In this document: positions 21,892 to 32,985 of the stretch, in pieces
Position numbering within the stretch: the stretch's first letter is position 1
Layout of the letters: every line of letters starts with the position of its first letter
Assembly: GCA_025094145.1 (NCBI GenBank)
Contig: JALLLS010000061.1
Coordinates: forward strand, 124,001 to 188,000
Origin: Spinellus fusiger
Lineage: Eukaryota; Mucoromycota; Mucoromycetes; Mucorales; Phycomycetaceae
DNA: 64,000 bases
Direction: 5' to 3'
Program-made: the position numbers and the translations under genes
Notes under the pieces: generated by a model
What the model was told of the DNA's origin: nothing
What the model saw: the letters and a program-made list of their open reading frames with translations, nothing else
Database searches by the model: none

Positions 21892-23728
21892 ATGGACTCA
21901 AAATCAGAAGTAGGCCTTAATGGCACAATATTATCTGGATCATCAATATATACTGTGAAAGAAAATAGCCAGAATCAAGATGTTCCTACTTCTATACACA
22001 AAGCTGATCCAACCTTAGAAAAGGTCGAATCAAATTATGATGGCCATAGGCTTGAGAAGTCCGATACCAGACATACACGTGGGTTCATCTTGTTTAGATA
22101 AATGTATATCTGTTTTCATATATCTGACTTTTCAATGAAATAGGTGTTGATATGGCAAGCATTATTGAGCCTGTAGGTGATGAAGATTTTTATAATTCTA
22201 TACCTGATGGTGGCTACGGATGGTAAACTATCTATACACCGAAGAAATCAATTATTTATGTAGTGTATCTAGGGTGATCACATTTGTAGGGTTTCTTGGT
22301 AACTTTGTCATGTTTGGCTTAGTTACAATATGGGGTAATATATAGAATTAAAAAAGTTGAAGAACTGTTCACTCAATTGTATTTTTCTTTAGGTATATTA
22401 TCCAACGAACTCTTGAATAATCAGTACAAAGGCCAGACTACCATGCTAGAGCTTATGGGCATTGGAACTGTTACGCTTGCAGGGATCAACGGGTTTACTT
22501 TTCTTAATGTATACCTTGACAGGCTTGGTGCTCGTTGGGTCATGTTTATTGGTTCTCTTTTAATTTCCCTTGGAATGATTATCTCTGGATCAACCAACAA
22601 AGTTTGGCAGCTTTACTTGACTCAAGGCCTCATGCTTGGTTTGGGAGATTCTATTGTTTACATGGTATACAAATGGAATTATTTTTATATTAAAATTTAC
22701 AACTTACTAATCATGTCCTATAGTGTATTGTTGGTGTTGTTCCTCAATGGTAAGAAACGGTTAAATATTTTTGCATATCACCATATTGAACTTAAAATAT
22801 ACCAGGTTTACTACTAAACGTGCACTTGCTATGGGAATTTGTTCTGCTGGTACTGGTATTGGCGGTCTTGCTCTGAGTCCTTTAGTAAGCGATTATTGCG
22901 TTATTGATGCATATAACTTATGCTGTATAACAGGCCAATGTATTATTGGAAAAGTATGGCATTGCATGGACCTACCGTATCCTTGGTTTAATGGCCTTTG
23001 GTATCTCTACTATTTCTATCTGCTTAATACGTACTCGCCTTCCACCCGGTTACTCTAAAAGACCTATCAAAAGTCCTATTGATCCAAAGATGTTCAGAGA
23101 TGTGAATCTTATCATATGGTCTGCAGGTGCCTCTATTTCTCTTATTGGCTATTATACACCTCTATTCTATATTCCAAGTAAGCGAAAAGACATATATAAG
23201 CGAAAAGACATTAACACCGCACACATCATAGGATATGCAAACGCTATCGGAATTGACCGAGCTGATGCTTCTAACATTCTAGGTGTGTGTGCAGCTCTGA
23301 ATGCAATAGGCCGTATTGTTCTAGGCTTCATTGCTGACAAGGTTGGACGAGTCAATACATACATCGTGTCTGCGATCATCTCTGGTGTTTTATGTATGGC
23401 TTTCTGGCCTAACGCCACTACCTATGGTGGTTTAATTGCCTTTGCGTGTCTTTTTGGATTCTTTGGCGGAATGTACTTTGCATTAGCAGCACCTATCACT
23501 GCTACTATCACTGGTTTCGAAAAGATATCTTCAGGATTGGCAATCCTATTTTTGATTTCTACATTTTCAGCAGTTGGTCCACCCATTGCATCTGCTATTC
23601 AGGCATCAACCCCAAATGAATCATTCATCGGTATTCAGATGTTCTGTGGTGCTGTCTTTTTTGTAGGGGCGATCTCCTCTATGATTGTTAAACTTAGAGT
23701 CACTAAATCACTATTTTCTATATATTAG
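21892..23728 (+). CDS. Monocarboxylate-transporter-like MFS permease, eight exons
   Basis: Probable plasma-membrane or organelle carrier of the MFS monocarboxylate porter family (fungal MCH type); the substrate cannot be told. Exons: 21892-22078, 22144-22222, 22273-22334, 22393-22664, 22724-22749, 22806-22884, 22934-23177 and 23232-23728. All have GT-AG borders and phases that fit, giving 481 aa. After a hydrophilic N-terminus comes the family signature PDGGYGWVITFVGFLGNF split by intron 2. Then come membrane helices in the usual 6+6 arrangement, with the loop RLGARWVMFIG, and the second-half signature (ALNAIGRIVLGFIADKVGR). Intron 7 (23178-23231) removes an odd KRKDIYKRKDI stretch and gives a typical YIPRYANAIGI, so that stretch is not coding. 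No damage seen. Confidence 0.92.
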
Positions 23729-23997
23729 TTCAAGCATCATAACTCTTAATCTCATCCAATTTGTTCATATCAACAGTATTATCCAAACTAAAAGACTAAT
23801 ATCATTTATTTTAGACTCATTATTCCCTTTTATTTTAGTTTTATTTTTCTGCAAGTTTTTGCTTTCTAGAGAAAAAAAACATGCTTCACGAATATAAACA
23901 TTACAACCTCAAAACACATACTAATGACCTCAAATTCAACACAAAGATAGTTTAACCTATTTTTTATGTTAATATATATATATATAAAGGCTTTTAT

Positions 23998-25099
23998 TTA
24001 ATATTTTGTTAGGCCACCTTTGGCATCAATAACTGCCTGGCAGCGATCCTTCATTGAGCCAACTAAACGTTCGGCAAGATCAACGTGGATATTTCCCCAA
24101 GCTTCTTCTAAAGCTATCTTGAGCCCATCGATATTATTAATACCGGCCCTCTTGTCATTGATAAGCTTATCAAGACAGCTCCGGAGATGTTCAATGGGGT
24201 TGAGATCAGGACTTTGGGCAGGCCAGTAATCAAAACGCCTGATTGCATGTGTGTTTTTCCACCATGTTGTATAGCCACCTGTATGGCAGCTATCACCCTC
24301 TTCTTGTAACAGAAACTCTATTTCCTCTTTATGGTGCAGGTCAATGAACCATGGAAGAAAGTTCTCTGCCAAAATATTGACATATATGTCCTGATTTACA
24401 GTGGCATCAATAAAGACCAAAGGCCCAAATCCACCCGCCCAGAAACAGCTCCAAATCACTATGCTACCTTTCCCCCATTTGGTTGTAGGTATGATATGAG
24501 CAGCTTTATACCTCTCTCCTATCTTTCGAATCACTCTGGCTCCTCTGGTAACTCTCTACTTCAAACCGTGACTCATCAGACCATACAACGCGTCTCCAGT
24601 CCTCAGTCCAATTGAACCATTCCTTCATCCTACGAAGTCTTTTCTTCAGATAACCTTGGCTTGTGTGCTGCGAAGTAGGAACCAAACCCAATCTAATGTA
24701 TATATCTGATGAATATTGCTCTACAGATGATTATCTCATGTGCCTTAAGTTCCAAATTTATGTAGTTATTGGAGGCAAATGGGTTGCCTCTTAGAATGGC
24801 CTCAAGTCATCTGAGGTCTCTCTCGTTAAGTTTTTTTGGTGTACCAGAACTAGTTCTTGGTAGAGGTGTATCAGTAGTCATGATTCTACTAATTATCTTT
24901 TGGACAGTAGACTTGCTAATGCCAACGACCTTTGAAATGGCACCCATCTAGTATTTTTCTTTTTCAAGCCAATAAATACTCCAGTACTCTCTTTCTTTAA
25001 TCTTATCATAAACTCTATAGTTTCTAGTTGAGGATTCTTCCTTTTACATTTGAGATTGCTTAATGGAATGTGATTCAGTGGTAAAAACAAGAAGAAGAA
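23998..25099 (-). pseudogene. Tc1-like transposase, frameshifted, active-site Asp lost
   Basis: Fragments on the minus strand in order: N-terminal helix-turn-helix (about 25040-24880, IEFMIRLKKESTGVFIGLKK and KVVGISKSTVQKII in another frame); a second half with RLRRMKEWFNWTEDW and the first catalytic Asp in VVWSDESRF (24600-24570); a frameshift near 24530; then GKGSIVIWSCFWAGG, and SPDLNPIEHL with the catalytic Glu. Where the second Asp is expected the protein reads LLQEEGDSCH against LFQEDGAPCH in the related element at 29114, so the active site is altered. The C-terminus DAKGGLTKY is complete. It is inactive for several reasons. Confidence 0.8.
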
Positions 25100-25156
25100 T
25101 CATGTTTAAAAATGTATAAATTAGGGGGTCGTACCCTTTCTAATGTTGTGTGACTG
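23998..25156 (-). mobile_element. Tc1-like transposon E, decayed
   Basis: Carries a broken transposase on the minus strand. The right end (cagtcacacaacattagaaa read inward from 25156) is followed by TA and then element R copy 2, so E inserted into that element. I could not find the matching left terminal repeat beyond 23998; the left side appears truncated or deleted together with the rest of element R. Confidence 0.65.
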
Positions 25157-25158
25157 TA

Positions 25159-26289
25159 GAAGACCACCTGAGACTGACTTGAGAAGAGTCTTTACTTGCC
25201 TAATAGCAATACATTGAGTGTCTTGTGGATTACAATGAGCTCAAGCCCAGATGAAGACACTGCTTACCTTTTTATCACTAGAATAGCCTTTGGTAGTGTA
25301 TATCACCTCCTTCTATTATTTCTCTTTGTTGATGATAGTACATTACCTTGCTCAGCTATGCTCATCTTGACAAGTACTTAGGCGTTAAGCTGTATGTGCA
25401 GTGTAAGAAATAAAAAAAGAGGGAGATATAGTAACAAATAATCTTTCATCTATTATTCTGGTGATGTATACGCTAGCCTCCACATAAAATTCACAAGTCA
25501 AACAATTTACACTCTCCCTGCCTTGGACCTAAAGGACAGTATTAGAAGCAATTACCTTGTTATCGTTGAGTACTATCATTGAAAACTATCATTGAGAACA
25601 GTTACAATGAGTTGGTTGTTTGATTAATTAAGTAAATTCAGTCAATGAATGGTTATAATTTTCTCAATTTAAGTGAACCTTGTTCTATTTTTTGGAAAAT
25701 GATTAGAGCTAACTTTATAGGTTCTATAATAAACCTTTCTCAAGCCGTACTATACTGTAAATACTGGGGACTTAAGGATAACACATTATGTTAAACAATA
25801 AATCCAGTGACTGAGTTGTAATATTGGGGTGATTCTTGTTCTATTTCTTCCTTCTATATCCAACTTTATAGTGTCGTCTTTGGGTTTTTAGGCCAAAGGT
25901 ATACGGAACAGTAGAACGTGTAGTTAAACTGTGTTGTTTATTAAATGGAATTACTACGTCTTTTATACTTTTCTAATCGTATAGATTCAGGGGCTAACTA
26001 TCGAAATGCTATGAACTATCGACATCCCTTGATATTCAATAGGGTCTCCTTCTTAGTTTGGTAATAAATGAGTGCTCATTCCAAAAGAAGTGATCCATCC
26101 AAATATGGAAAATGTCTTCACGACAATAGCGTATAATTGCAGTCAATAGCCATTGCTAAAATAAGCAAGTAGAGTTTAAAGTGGTTTATTTAGACAGCGA
26201 GAAAGGCTTTTCAAACACGTTAGCCAATCATAATAATATTGCGATTTCATTCTTAAGGTATCTTAATATTCCAAAAATCTCCTGGTGTG
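25159..26289. mobile_element. Element R, copy 2 (inverted, truncated)
   Basis: Reverse-complement relative of 15599-17593 and 56355-57722. The outer end ccaaaaatctcctggtgtg at 26271-26289 matches the R terminus (CACACCAGGAGATTTTTGG inward). The inner end is cut at the TA where transposon E sits. A solo LTR interrupts it at 25872-26125. Confidence 0.72.
25872..26125 (-). mobile_element. Solo LTR (TGTCGT…ACGACA), 254 bp, inside element R copy 2
   Basis: Minus-strand copy of the LTR at 17119-17373 (length differs by one base). On the plus strand it is flanked by atag on both sides. Element R copy 3 has the uninterrupted site near 56500 (aaacactataaagttgg), which proves insertion. It lies at a different place in R than the LTR of copy 1, so the two insertions were independent. 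Confidence 0.85.
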
Positions 26290-28983
26290 AACATAGGACT
26301 GTACATTAATTAGTTAATAAAATGAGTGGAACTACTTTATACTAAACATATTGGATTACTATGGCAAGAAGTATAGCCTGTCCAGTAGAAAAAAAATAGA
26401 TAATAAGGCTATTATTCTCGTCTGTTTTTCTCATAGCCTATACCTAATAGAGAGACTTTTTATTTATTTATAATATCAGTTATTGAAGTGCATTTTAATA
26501 TATCTCAATTGATGAAAAAAGCCGTACCGTAGCCAATGTGTAGGTTAATGATTACATTCAGCAGATAGGAATAATTGTTTTCATACTATCAGGATAATGC
26601 TTAGCAAATATATATGCCTTTGGTTATTAAATTATCCTAGGTGTAATAATAAACTAAATTTGTTTATTCTATCATTTTTAGCTGATTCTTTAATCTTAAT
26701 GTCTATATTTACGTTCGTGGTAAAAGAAAAACATGAAAATGGTTATAATAATAATACAATAACCACAACGCCAAATGGTTGTTTTCGTTGTACAATTGTA
26801 TTAGAAAACTACCCTTTGGCATTGCGACTACTGTCTATGCTATCTTTCCAGCTAGTGATTTATTTTTATTTATTTTCCAAGAGTCAAGTGATGTGTTATG
26901 TATTCAATGTTTGTATTCGTATATAAACTCAATAAATAATTGATATTTTTAGTAAAGTTTTCCAGTCATATGAAGACATTCACGATATTAATAGCACACC
27001 TGTATCAATATCTTTTGTAGAGTTCAAAGACATAAAACTTATCTGCATGCTCAGCCTATTAGAAAGTTAGAGATTGACGAAAAGAAAATGGTAAAAATAA
27101 ATATCCGATCTTATTACAATGAAAGTAATGATGGGAGGCTGATAAAAAAAGATAAAATTTTATCCGATCTAACTATGACATAGGCATTGATAAGAAACCG
27201 AGAAGAGAGTGCATTTATACTACTTCTAAAATTTAAACTGAACATCAGACTTATTAGCAAATAACCTTAATGTTAACATATCTCCATATATTTTTTCAGT
27301 GATTGAGCTTTTAAAATTAAAATAAAAAACTATTGAAAAAATACAAGTATTTTTGTGACCTTATTAGCTCATTTTTTGGTTAATTAAGGTGGGATAAAGG
27401 TTCTCCCAGTTAGTTAGAACATTAAAAAAAAGGCATATAACTTCTCTGAATCACAAAAATACTCTAGTGTACCTCATTTTGGTCATACGACAAATACTCG
27501 TGCCAATTTTGTAGTTAAGGGTAGTTTCATGCACAATGAGCAAACATATATTTAAAATGATGTATTTTGTCTTAATATCGAGAGTATTAGTAAATAATTT
27601 GTTTTTATTAGAAAAACTGGCAGTAAACACTACATATTCACATTTCTTAATTTTTAAAAAAAAAAAAACAGTGAGTTTTGAAGCACTTTATTTTCTCTTT
27701 CTATTTAGCGAATTAATAAAAGTTAAAATTAGATAACACACTCTAGCCTTTATATAAATCTCTAGATCTACAATAAAATTGGCTATCTTTATTTGATGTG
27801 GTCATGGATTAAAAAGAAAGAAAGAATAATATGTAGACAATAGTTATGTAAATTTCAAACTATTGTAAAAATAGTCAGTACCTCTTAAAAGAGTTGTAAT
27901 TTTGGGCAATGCAAGATCTTATGAGGCTAGTAGGTTTCAGAGTGAGGTTGCTACGGACGCAGGTTTCAGAGTGAGGTTGCTACGGACGCAGGTTTCTTAG
28001 GACAGATAGTACGCTTGGGGATGTACTGCGGTAGTCCTGATTCAGAGGTAGCTGAACAATAGAGATACTTGGCGGGAGTGGAATGCGGCCAAGTGAGGTA
28101 GTGTGGTTGTAATAGATAGGACCAAGCAGGAAAACAGGACAACCGTAGCGGATAACAAAATAAATAGAAAGAGTATCTAAGTCAACAAAATCAGACTTGC
28201 ACGATGTCTAGACAGCCCTTGCTTCTACGAATGTTACACAGTTACTGTTTGGAAACTTCGATGATTTATTCAAGTTAAAATGATACTGTTTACATAGCTA
28301 TGAGTATCAAGGAGTTGTGACTATTTGTCCTGAACGCTAGACTTTAACGTTCAGGGAGGTATTGTTTGTCTTTTTCATCTGCCTCAAAGTACTGTCAGGA
28401 GCGGCGGACACTACTCACAGGGTCCAATAGACAGATTACTTATTTGAGCTAGAATAGATTGGTGACAATATTCTTACACATTTAGATAAACAAAGAAAAT
28501 CTAATTTCCCATGACTATTAGGTCATATTTCTATATCATAGATTTGTCTTACTCTATTTCCAAAATACATTTTCGCTAAATACATATTATATTTTGAAGA
28601 GGATTTTATCCTTACCTAGTGGGCATGATAAAACATGAATAATGTTGGATTTCTGTCAAAAAGTATTTAAGAAAGTAAAGTCAGATTTCTCAACTTAAAC
28701 ATTAAATAATACTAAATAGTTATACCGTGGGATCAATATAGGCTATTTTAAACCATTATCAATAACTAAAAAATACTGTGCAGTTTTAATTAATACAATA
28801 AAAGTGTTGGGATGTTTTGATTGAAATCTTTAAAAATATAACCCTATAGGTAATACTATGAATGCATTCAAACAACAGTCTATTCAATATGACGAAATGT
28901 ATTGCATTAATTTCTACATTATGCTGATTTCATTTTCATACTTTACTCTTCAATGACTATAGCCTTATATTAGTTTTTTTTCT
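26290..28983. other. Gene-free stretch with a small GC-richer island
   Basis: No supported gene. The 109-codon frame at 26597-26926 has no recognisable content and AT-driven composition. A GC-richer island lies at about 27900-28460 with a 29-bp tandem duplication; I do not recognise it. It may be a decayed repeat. Confidence 0.4.
27932..27989. repeat. 29-bp perfect tandem duplication
   Basis: The unit starting aggtttcagagtgaggttgc is repeated twice without mismatch, and the next seven bases (aggtttc) begin a third copy. Confidence 0.9.
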
Positions 28984-29084
28984 AAACGATTTGCGCATCT
29001 GATATATTATTTTGCGTATAGTAAAAATCTTTTATTTTATTTTATACTATACGCAAAATAATATATCAGATGCGTAAATCGTTT
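28984..29084. repeat. 101-bp near-perfect hairpin
   Basis: Arms of about 42 bp (starting aaacgatttgcgcatctgat) pair with only one or two mismatches around a short T-rich loop. It lies 30 bp left of transposon F but outside its terminal repeat and TA. Confidence 0.88.
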
Positions 29085-29113
29085 GGAAGAAATGAATAAA
29101 TTCATTAGAGATA

Positions 29114-30489
29114 CACTCCCACGTAATAAGTGACTGGAAAAAATATTAATTTCCTTTTTTTATTCTTCAAAAATAAAATAGACCTCTTTTCTTTTCTTTT
29201 ATAACTTATTCAAAAAATGTCTTCAAGCAATGAAAACCAGCCAACTCTTAGCCAAGAACATGAAGATACTTTTATTAAAAGAAGGGAGCATGATATGTTT
29301 ATTAGAGGTCAAATCATTGGACAATGGAAAAGATATGCTACTTATCAAGAGATTTCTGACGATCTTGACATCCCAGTGAGCACAGTGGGCAGGATTATCC
29401 AATTGTATAAGAACGAAGGCATAAATCGACCTAAAGTGCGTACAAGAAGACCTGAAAAGGCTTCATCTACTTCAAAACTGGAAATTGTTTTATCTATTCG
29501 CAGAAACCCTATGAAAACAATTGCATATCATTTGAAGAATATCAATGATGCAGGCGTGGATATTTGTCGTAGCACATTTGTAAAATACACAAATGAACTC
29601 GGGTTTTTTCATGCTCACCATCAAGGAAACCTGGTATGACACTTACTCATAAGCAAAGGCGATTGGAATGGTGTAGAAACAAGGTTGATTGGCCAGTGGA
29701 TAGGTGGAGTAACGTCGTTTGGTCTGATGAGTCTCGTTTCACAGTTGTGGGCAACGATAAAGGAACTAGGGTGATCAGAAAAATGGGTGAGAGGTATGAA
29801 GAGCGTCATACGCAAAGGACATACAATTATGGCAAAGGTTCAGTCATGGTTTGGGGTTGCTTTTGGCGTGGAGGTGTAGGACCTCTTGTACTCTTGGAGG
29901 GGTCAGTTGATCAAGACAAGTATGTCAATGTACTTGCCAAATACTTTCTTCCCTGGTTCCAGAAATTGCAAAAGAACCTCAATGAGACCATGCTCTTCCA
30001 AGAAGACGGTGCTCCTTGCCATACTGGAGGATATAGCAGATGGTACAAACAGGAGAGATGTATGATCGAAGGTTTTGATTTTTGGCCTGCACAAAGTCCA
30101 GATCTTAACCCAATTGAGCATGTCTGTGCTTATCTTGAGAAGAAGATCAATCTTCATTGAAAAAGTATAACCAATGCAAAACAGCTTGAACGATGCTTGT
30201 GTGATGAATGGGAAAAGATATCAAATGAATTTTTGGAAAATTTAGTTGATAGCATGCCAAGGAGGTGCTCTGCTGTGATAAAGAATAAAGGCTTTGCTAC
30301 AAAGTACTGAGAAATATTTATATAATGAAAATGTAGATAATCATCTAAAGAACAACTGTTCCAAATCTTGTGTTATTCCATGAACTTTTCATTATGAACA
30401 TCTTGGACTGATAGAAATACCTTTATTTTTCAAAAAAATAAAATTCAAAAAAATTAATATTTTTTCCAGTCACTTATTACGTGGGACTG
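29114..30489 (+). mobile_element. Tc1-like transposon F, nearly intact
   Basis: 1,376 bp flanked by TA (29112-29113, 30490-30491). The terminal inverted repeats of about 38 bp begin CACTCCCACGTAATAAGTGA on the left and CAGTCCCACGTAATAAGTGA on the right. It encodes one transposase on the plus strand, broken by one frameshift and one nonsense codon. The element at 39742-40442 is an internally deleted relative. Confidence 0.94.
29217..30310 (+). pseudogene. Tc1-like transposase of F, one frameshift and one stop
   Basis: The start MSSSNENQPTLSQEHED is at 29217. A helix-turn-helix follows (YQEISDDLDIPVSTVGRIIQ). The frame is lost near 29620, where the expected RKPGMT lies in another frame, consistent with loss of a single base. 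The next frame (29636 on) holds Asp in VVWSDESRF, the block GKGSVMVWGCFWRGGVGPLV, Asp in LFQEDGAPCH and Glu in SPDLNPIEH, 36 residues between the last two by my count. A TGA at 30158-30160 stands where the relative at 40100 has CGA (Arg). The frame then runs to the natural end (VIKNKGFATKY, stop 30308-30310). Only these two lesions separate it from a full protein of about 364 aa. Confidence 0.9.
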
Positions 30490-30559
30490 TATAATTGGAG
30501 CCTTCAATAGATATAAAAAAATGACTATTTAATAACAAAAAATGAGGTTTTACTTACCA

Positions 30560-31110
30560 CTTGATCTAGTACTTGACGAGTTTATCCGAGGCATCCCTAA
30601 CTTATTAGCGATCGGACTGTCTCTATAATTATTAGTAATCATCCTCTATTCTAGCAGTAGAGCCTCAATCAATTGATTATTAATCATAATGCATACTCTT
30701 TTCTCTCAAAACTTTTTCCGAGCTACCACCGAGGTTCTTGATCTGGTTTAGGCCAAAAGCTTGAGCTGGTCAGTAAAGAATTGTCTTCAGGATTCTTTCT
30801 GCTTTCTAAAACTTAGACATGTTGCCATTATAGAATTTAACTGTCTTTTTACATCTTGTAATTTACACCAGAGTTCAAGGATGAAAGACGGTTAAGCTCA
30901 GAGTATTATTTATCCTCTAAGACTTTGGCATAGTCTTAGGAATTCATATTGCTCAATACTCTATATATTTCTCCATCGCTGTCATACAACTTGAATCTCG
31001 ACTCGTCCAACCAAACAGTAGAGCCTCATTACCCATTAACTCACCTTGATAAGTGCTGATTGGTGATTGCTTAGTGTGGAGACTCAGACAAAACATTAAT
31101 TTAACAATAA
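30560..31110 (-). pseudogene. Tc1-like transposase relic, heavily decayed
   Basis: On the minus strand, TVWLDESRFKLYDSDGE at about 31015-30960 matches the first catalytic block (VVWSDESRF…), and PAQAFGLNQIKNLGG at about 30770-30725 matches the block PAQSPDLNPIENLW with the Glu mutated. No terminal repeats found. It is a separate, older family member than F. Confidence 0.55.
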
Positions 31111-31149
31111 AGAATGATCGTTAGATAAAAAATAAAGAAACAGGGTAAG

Positions 31150-31619
31150 GTAAGTACAGTTCAAAGTATTTTTTATTTTTTTGAGTGTGGTTTGCTATTC
31201 GCGCATTGGGCATATTAGCCACCCTGTGAGATCGTTTGGAAAAATGGGATAGACATAGAAACACTTCAAATACAAAAGTAAAAAATAAATAAATGCAAAG
31301 AGGGAGCAAACAGAAGGACAGAGAAACACAAAACCTCAATGAGGGAAGAATAAGGAAAAAAATGAAAAAAAATAATATTGTAAATGAGAATTATGAATAG
31401 ACATCCAAAAGGCCATAAAGTCAGCAAGGAAACCAGGACACCAAAAAAGATAACCGTCATCCTGTAGTGATTCGAAATCCAACGAGGGATACTTAGAGCA
31501 ACTCGGACAATCCTGAAAATAAATACAGCAACTACACTAGCAGCTTCTGGCTTTGCTAAACGAGCTAAGAATGGGTGGTAGAAGAGAGATCGGAGGAAAA
31601 GTGAGGATATAGCGTCTGT
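31150..31619 (-). mobile_element. LINE copy 4, 3' end only
   Basis: Reverse-complement 3' UTR and last codons of the LINE ORF2 (gctattcgcgcattgggcat at 31192-31211, then gaaatccaacgagggatact). It is strongly 5'-truncated near 31619, just before the Tc1 at 31632. I could not fix its target-site repeat. Confidence 0.88.
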
Positions 31620-31631
31620 AACTTGAAAGTA

Positions 31632-32983
31632 CAGTAGAGGTCAATAAAACAAGGATAGTTTCAAATTCAGACCATAATTTTACCCTTGAAATTTTTTTTA
31701 TTAAATATTCTTCATCTATCGCTTTTCCACTCTAATGTCTACCTCATCTAACACCACCGAACAAACCAAAAAACCTCTTGGAAACAGGAAGAAAAATATT
31801 GACGACTTTACTCGTTGTCTCATCGCTCACGAGGCCACTGTCAATGGGACCAGCCAGGTTGCCATTTCTGCTAGGTTTGGAGTTTGTCAGCAGTCTGTTT
31901 CCCGTATCGTAAAGAGATACAAAGAAACTGGATGCTTCAAGGCCAAGAAGAGCACTGGGCGCAAGCCCATTCTTAATGAGAGGGACGAGATACAAGTCAG
32001 TCGCGAAGTGGCAAAGGATTCATTCCAGACAATGAATCAGCTTCGCAAGCAGATGACCACCCAAGTGTCCATGAACACTTTTAGAAAATTGATGAAGAAG
32101 CTTGGCTTATTTTCTTGCAGAGTGGTTAAGAAATCTTCCCTCACCAACAAGCACAAGAAGTTGAGACTTGCTTGGGCTAAGGCCCACCTCCACTGGACTG
32201 AGGAAGACTGGAAGACAGTCATCTGGTCCAATGAGTCCATGTACCAGTTGATGAGGACCAACAACTACAACAGAGTGGTGTAAAAAAAGGAGTGGCTGAT
32301 CCCAAAGAATTTCAAGTCCACCATAAAGTTTAATGGCGTCAACGTGATAGTGTGGGGTTCTTTCTCTGGTGAAGGTGTTGAAAGGTTGGTGCCTGTGAAG
32401 AGCAGTATAGACAGTAAAAGATACATCAGGATCTTAAAGGAGAATTACTGACCTGAGCTGGATAGAGTCAAGGCACTGAATCCAGAAGTGGGTTATGTTC
32501 TTCAAGAAGACAATGCTAGCTGTCACAAGAGTAGAGAGTCCAGGTTGTTGAAGGCACAGGAGAGCATTGCCACTATAGAGAGGTGGCCCTTATAAAGCCT
32601 CGACCTGAACCTCATAGAACATTTATGGGAGGAACTTGACAGGACTATCAGAAAGAGAATGACCCCAAGAATTACTCTACAGGATTTGGAAGTGCTCTTG
32701 TTGGAAGAATGGGAGAATATTCCTAAGGACACCACAGACACCCTCATTGCCAGCATGGCGCGGAGATATAGAGCTGTGATAAAGGCCAAGGATAGAAACA
32801 CCAAATACTAAGGGTTTCCACCCAATAAACTTGTATATAATATCCTGTTTACCTTTAGACTCCATCCAATTATCGAGTCTACTGTGTGTTTAATGTATGT
32901 TTTTATGACAAAGAATAAGTATTTCTTATTACAGAAGCATATCGGAATGTAAAAGGTTATCCTTATTATTTTGACACCCACTG
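31632..32983 (+). mobile_element. Tc1-like transposon, sister of 11423-12783
   Basis: 1,352 bp between TA dinucleotides (31630-31631, 32984-32985). The terminal repeats are diverged (CAGTAGAGGTCAATAAAACA left; CAGTGGGTGTCAAAATAATA right, inward). The right TA is at the same time the left TA of the element at 32986, so the two are back to back. Confidence 0.88.
31735..32811 (+). pseudogene. Tc1-like transposase, several stops
   Basis: Same protein as at 11600-12679, starting MSTSSNTTEQTKKPLG. The first 182 codons are open up to a TAA at 32281-32283, just after the first catalytic block (TVIWSNESMYQL, where the catalytic Asp has become Asn). The rest stays in net frame with further stops (for example TGA near 32451) and keeps LQEDNASCH and EHLWEELDRTIRKRM, ending at TAA 32809-32811. 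It shows that the residue after EHL is Trp in this family. Inactive. Confidence 0.88.
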
Positions 32984-32985
32984 TA

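Noticed and set aside
23178..23231. KRKDIYKRKDI tandem duplication in the transporter
   Set aside because: The segment has GTAAGC at its start and CATAG at its end. Removing it as an intron keeps phase and restores the family-typical YIPRYANAIGI.
26597..26926. 109-codon hydrophobic frame
   Set aside because: No promoter, start context or conserved motif; the AT-rich composition explains the hydrophobic residues.
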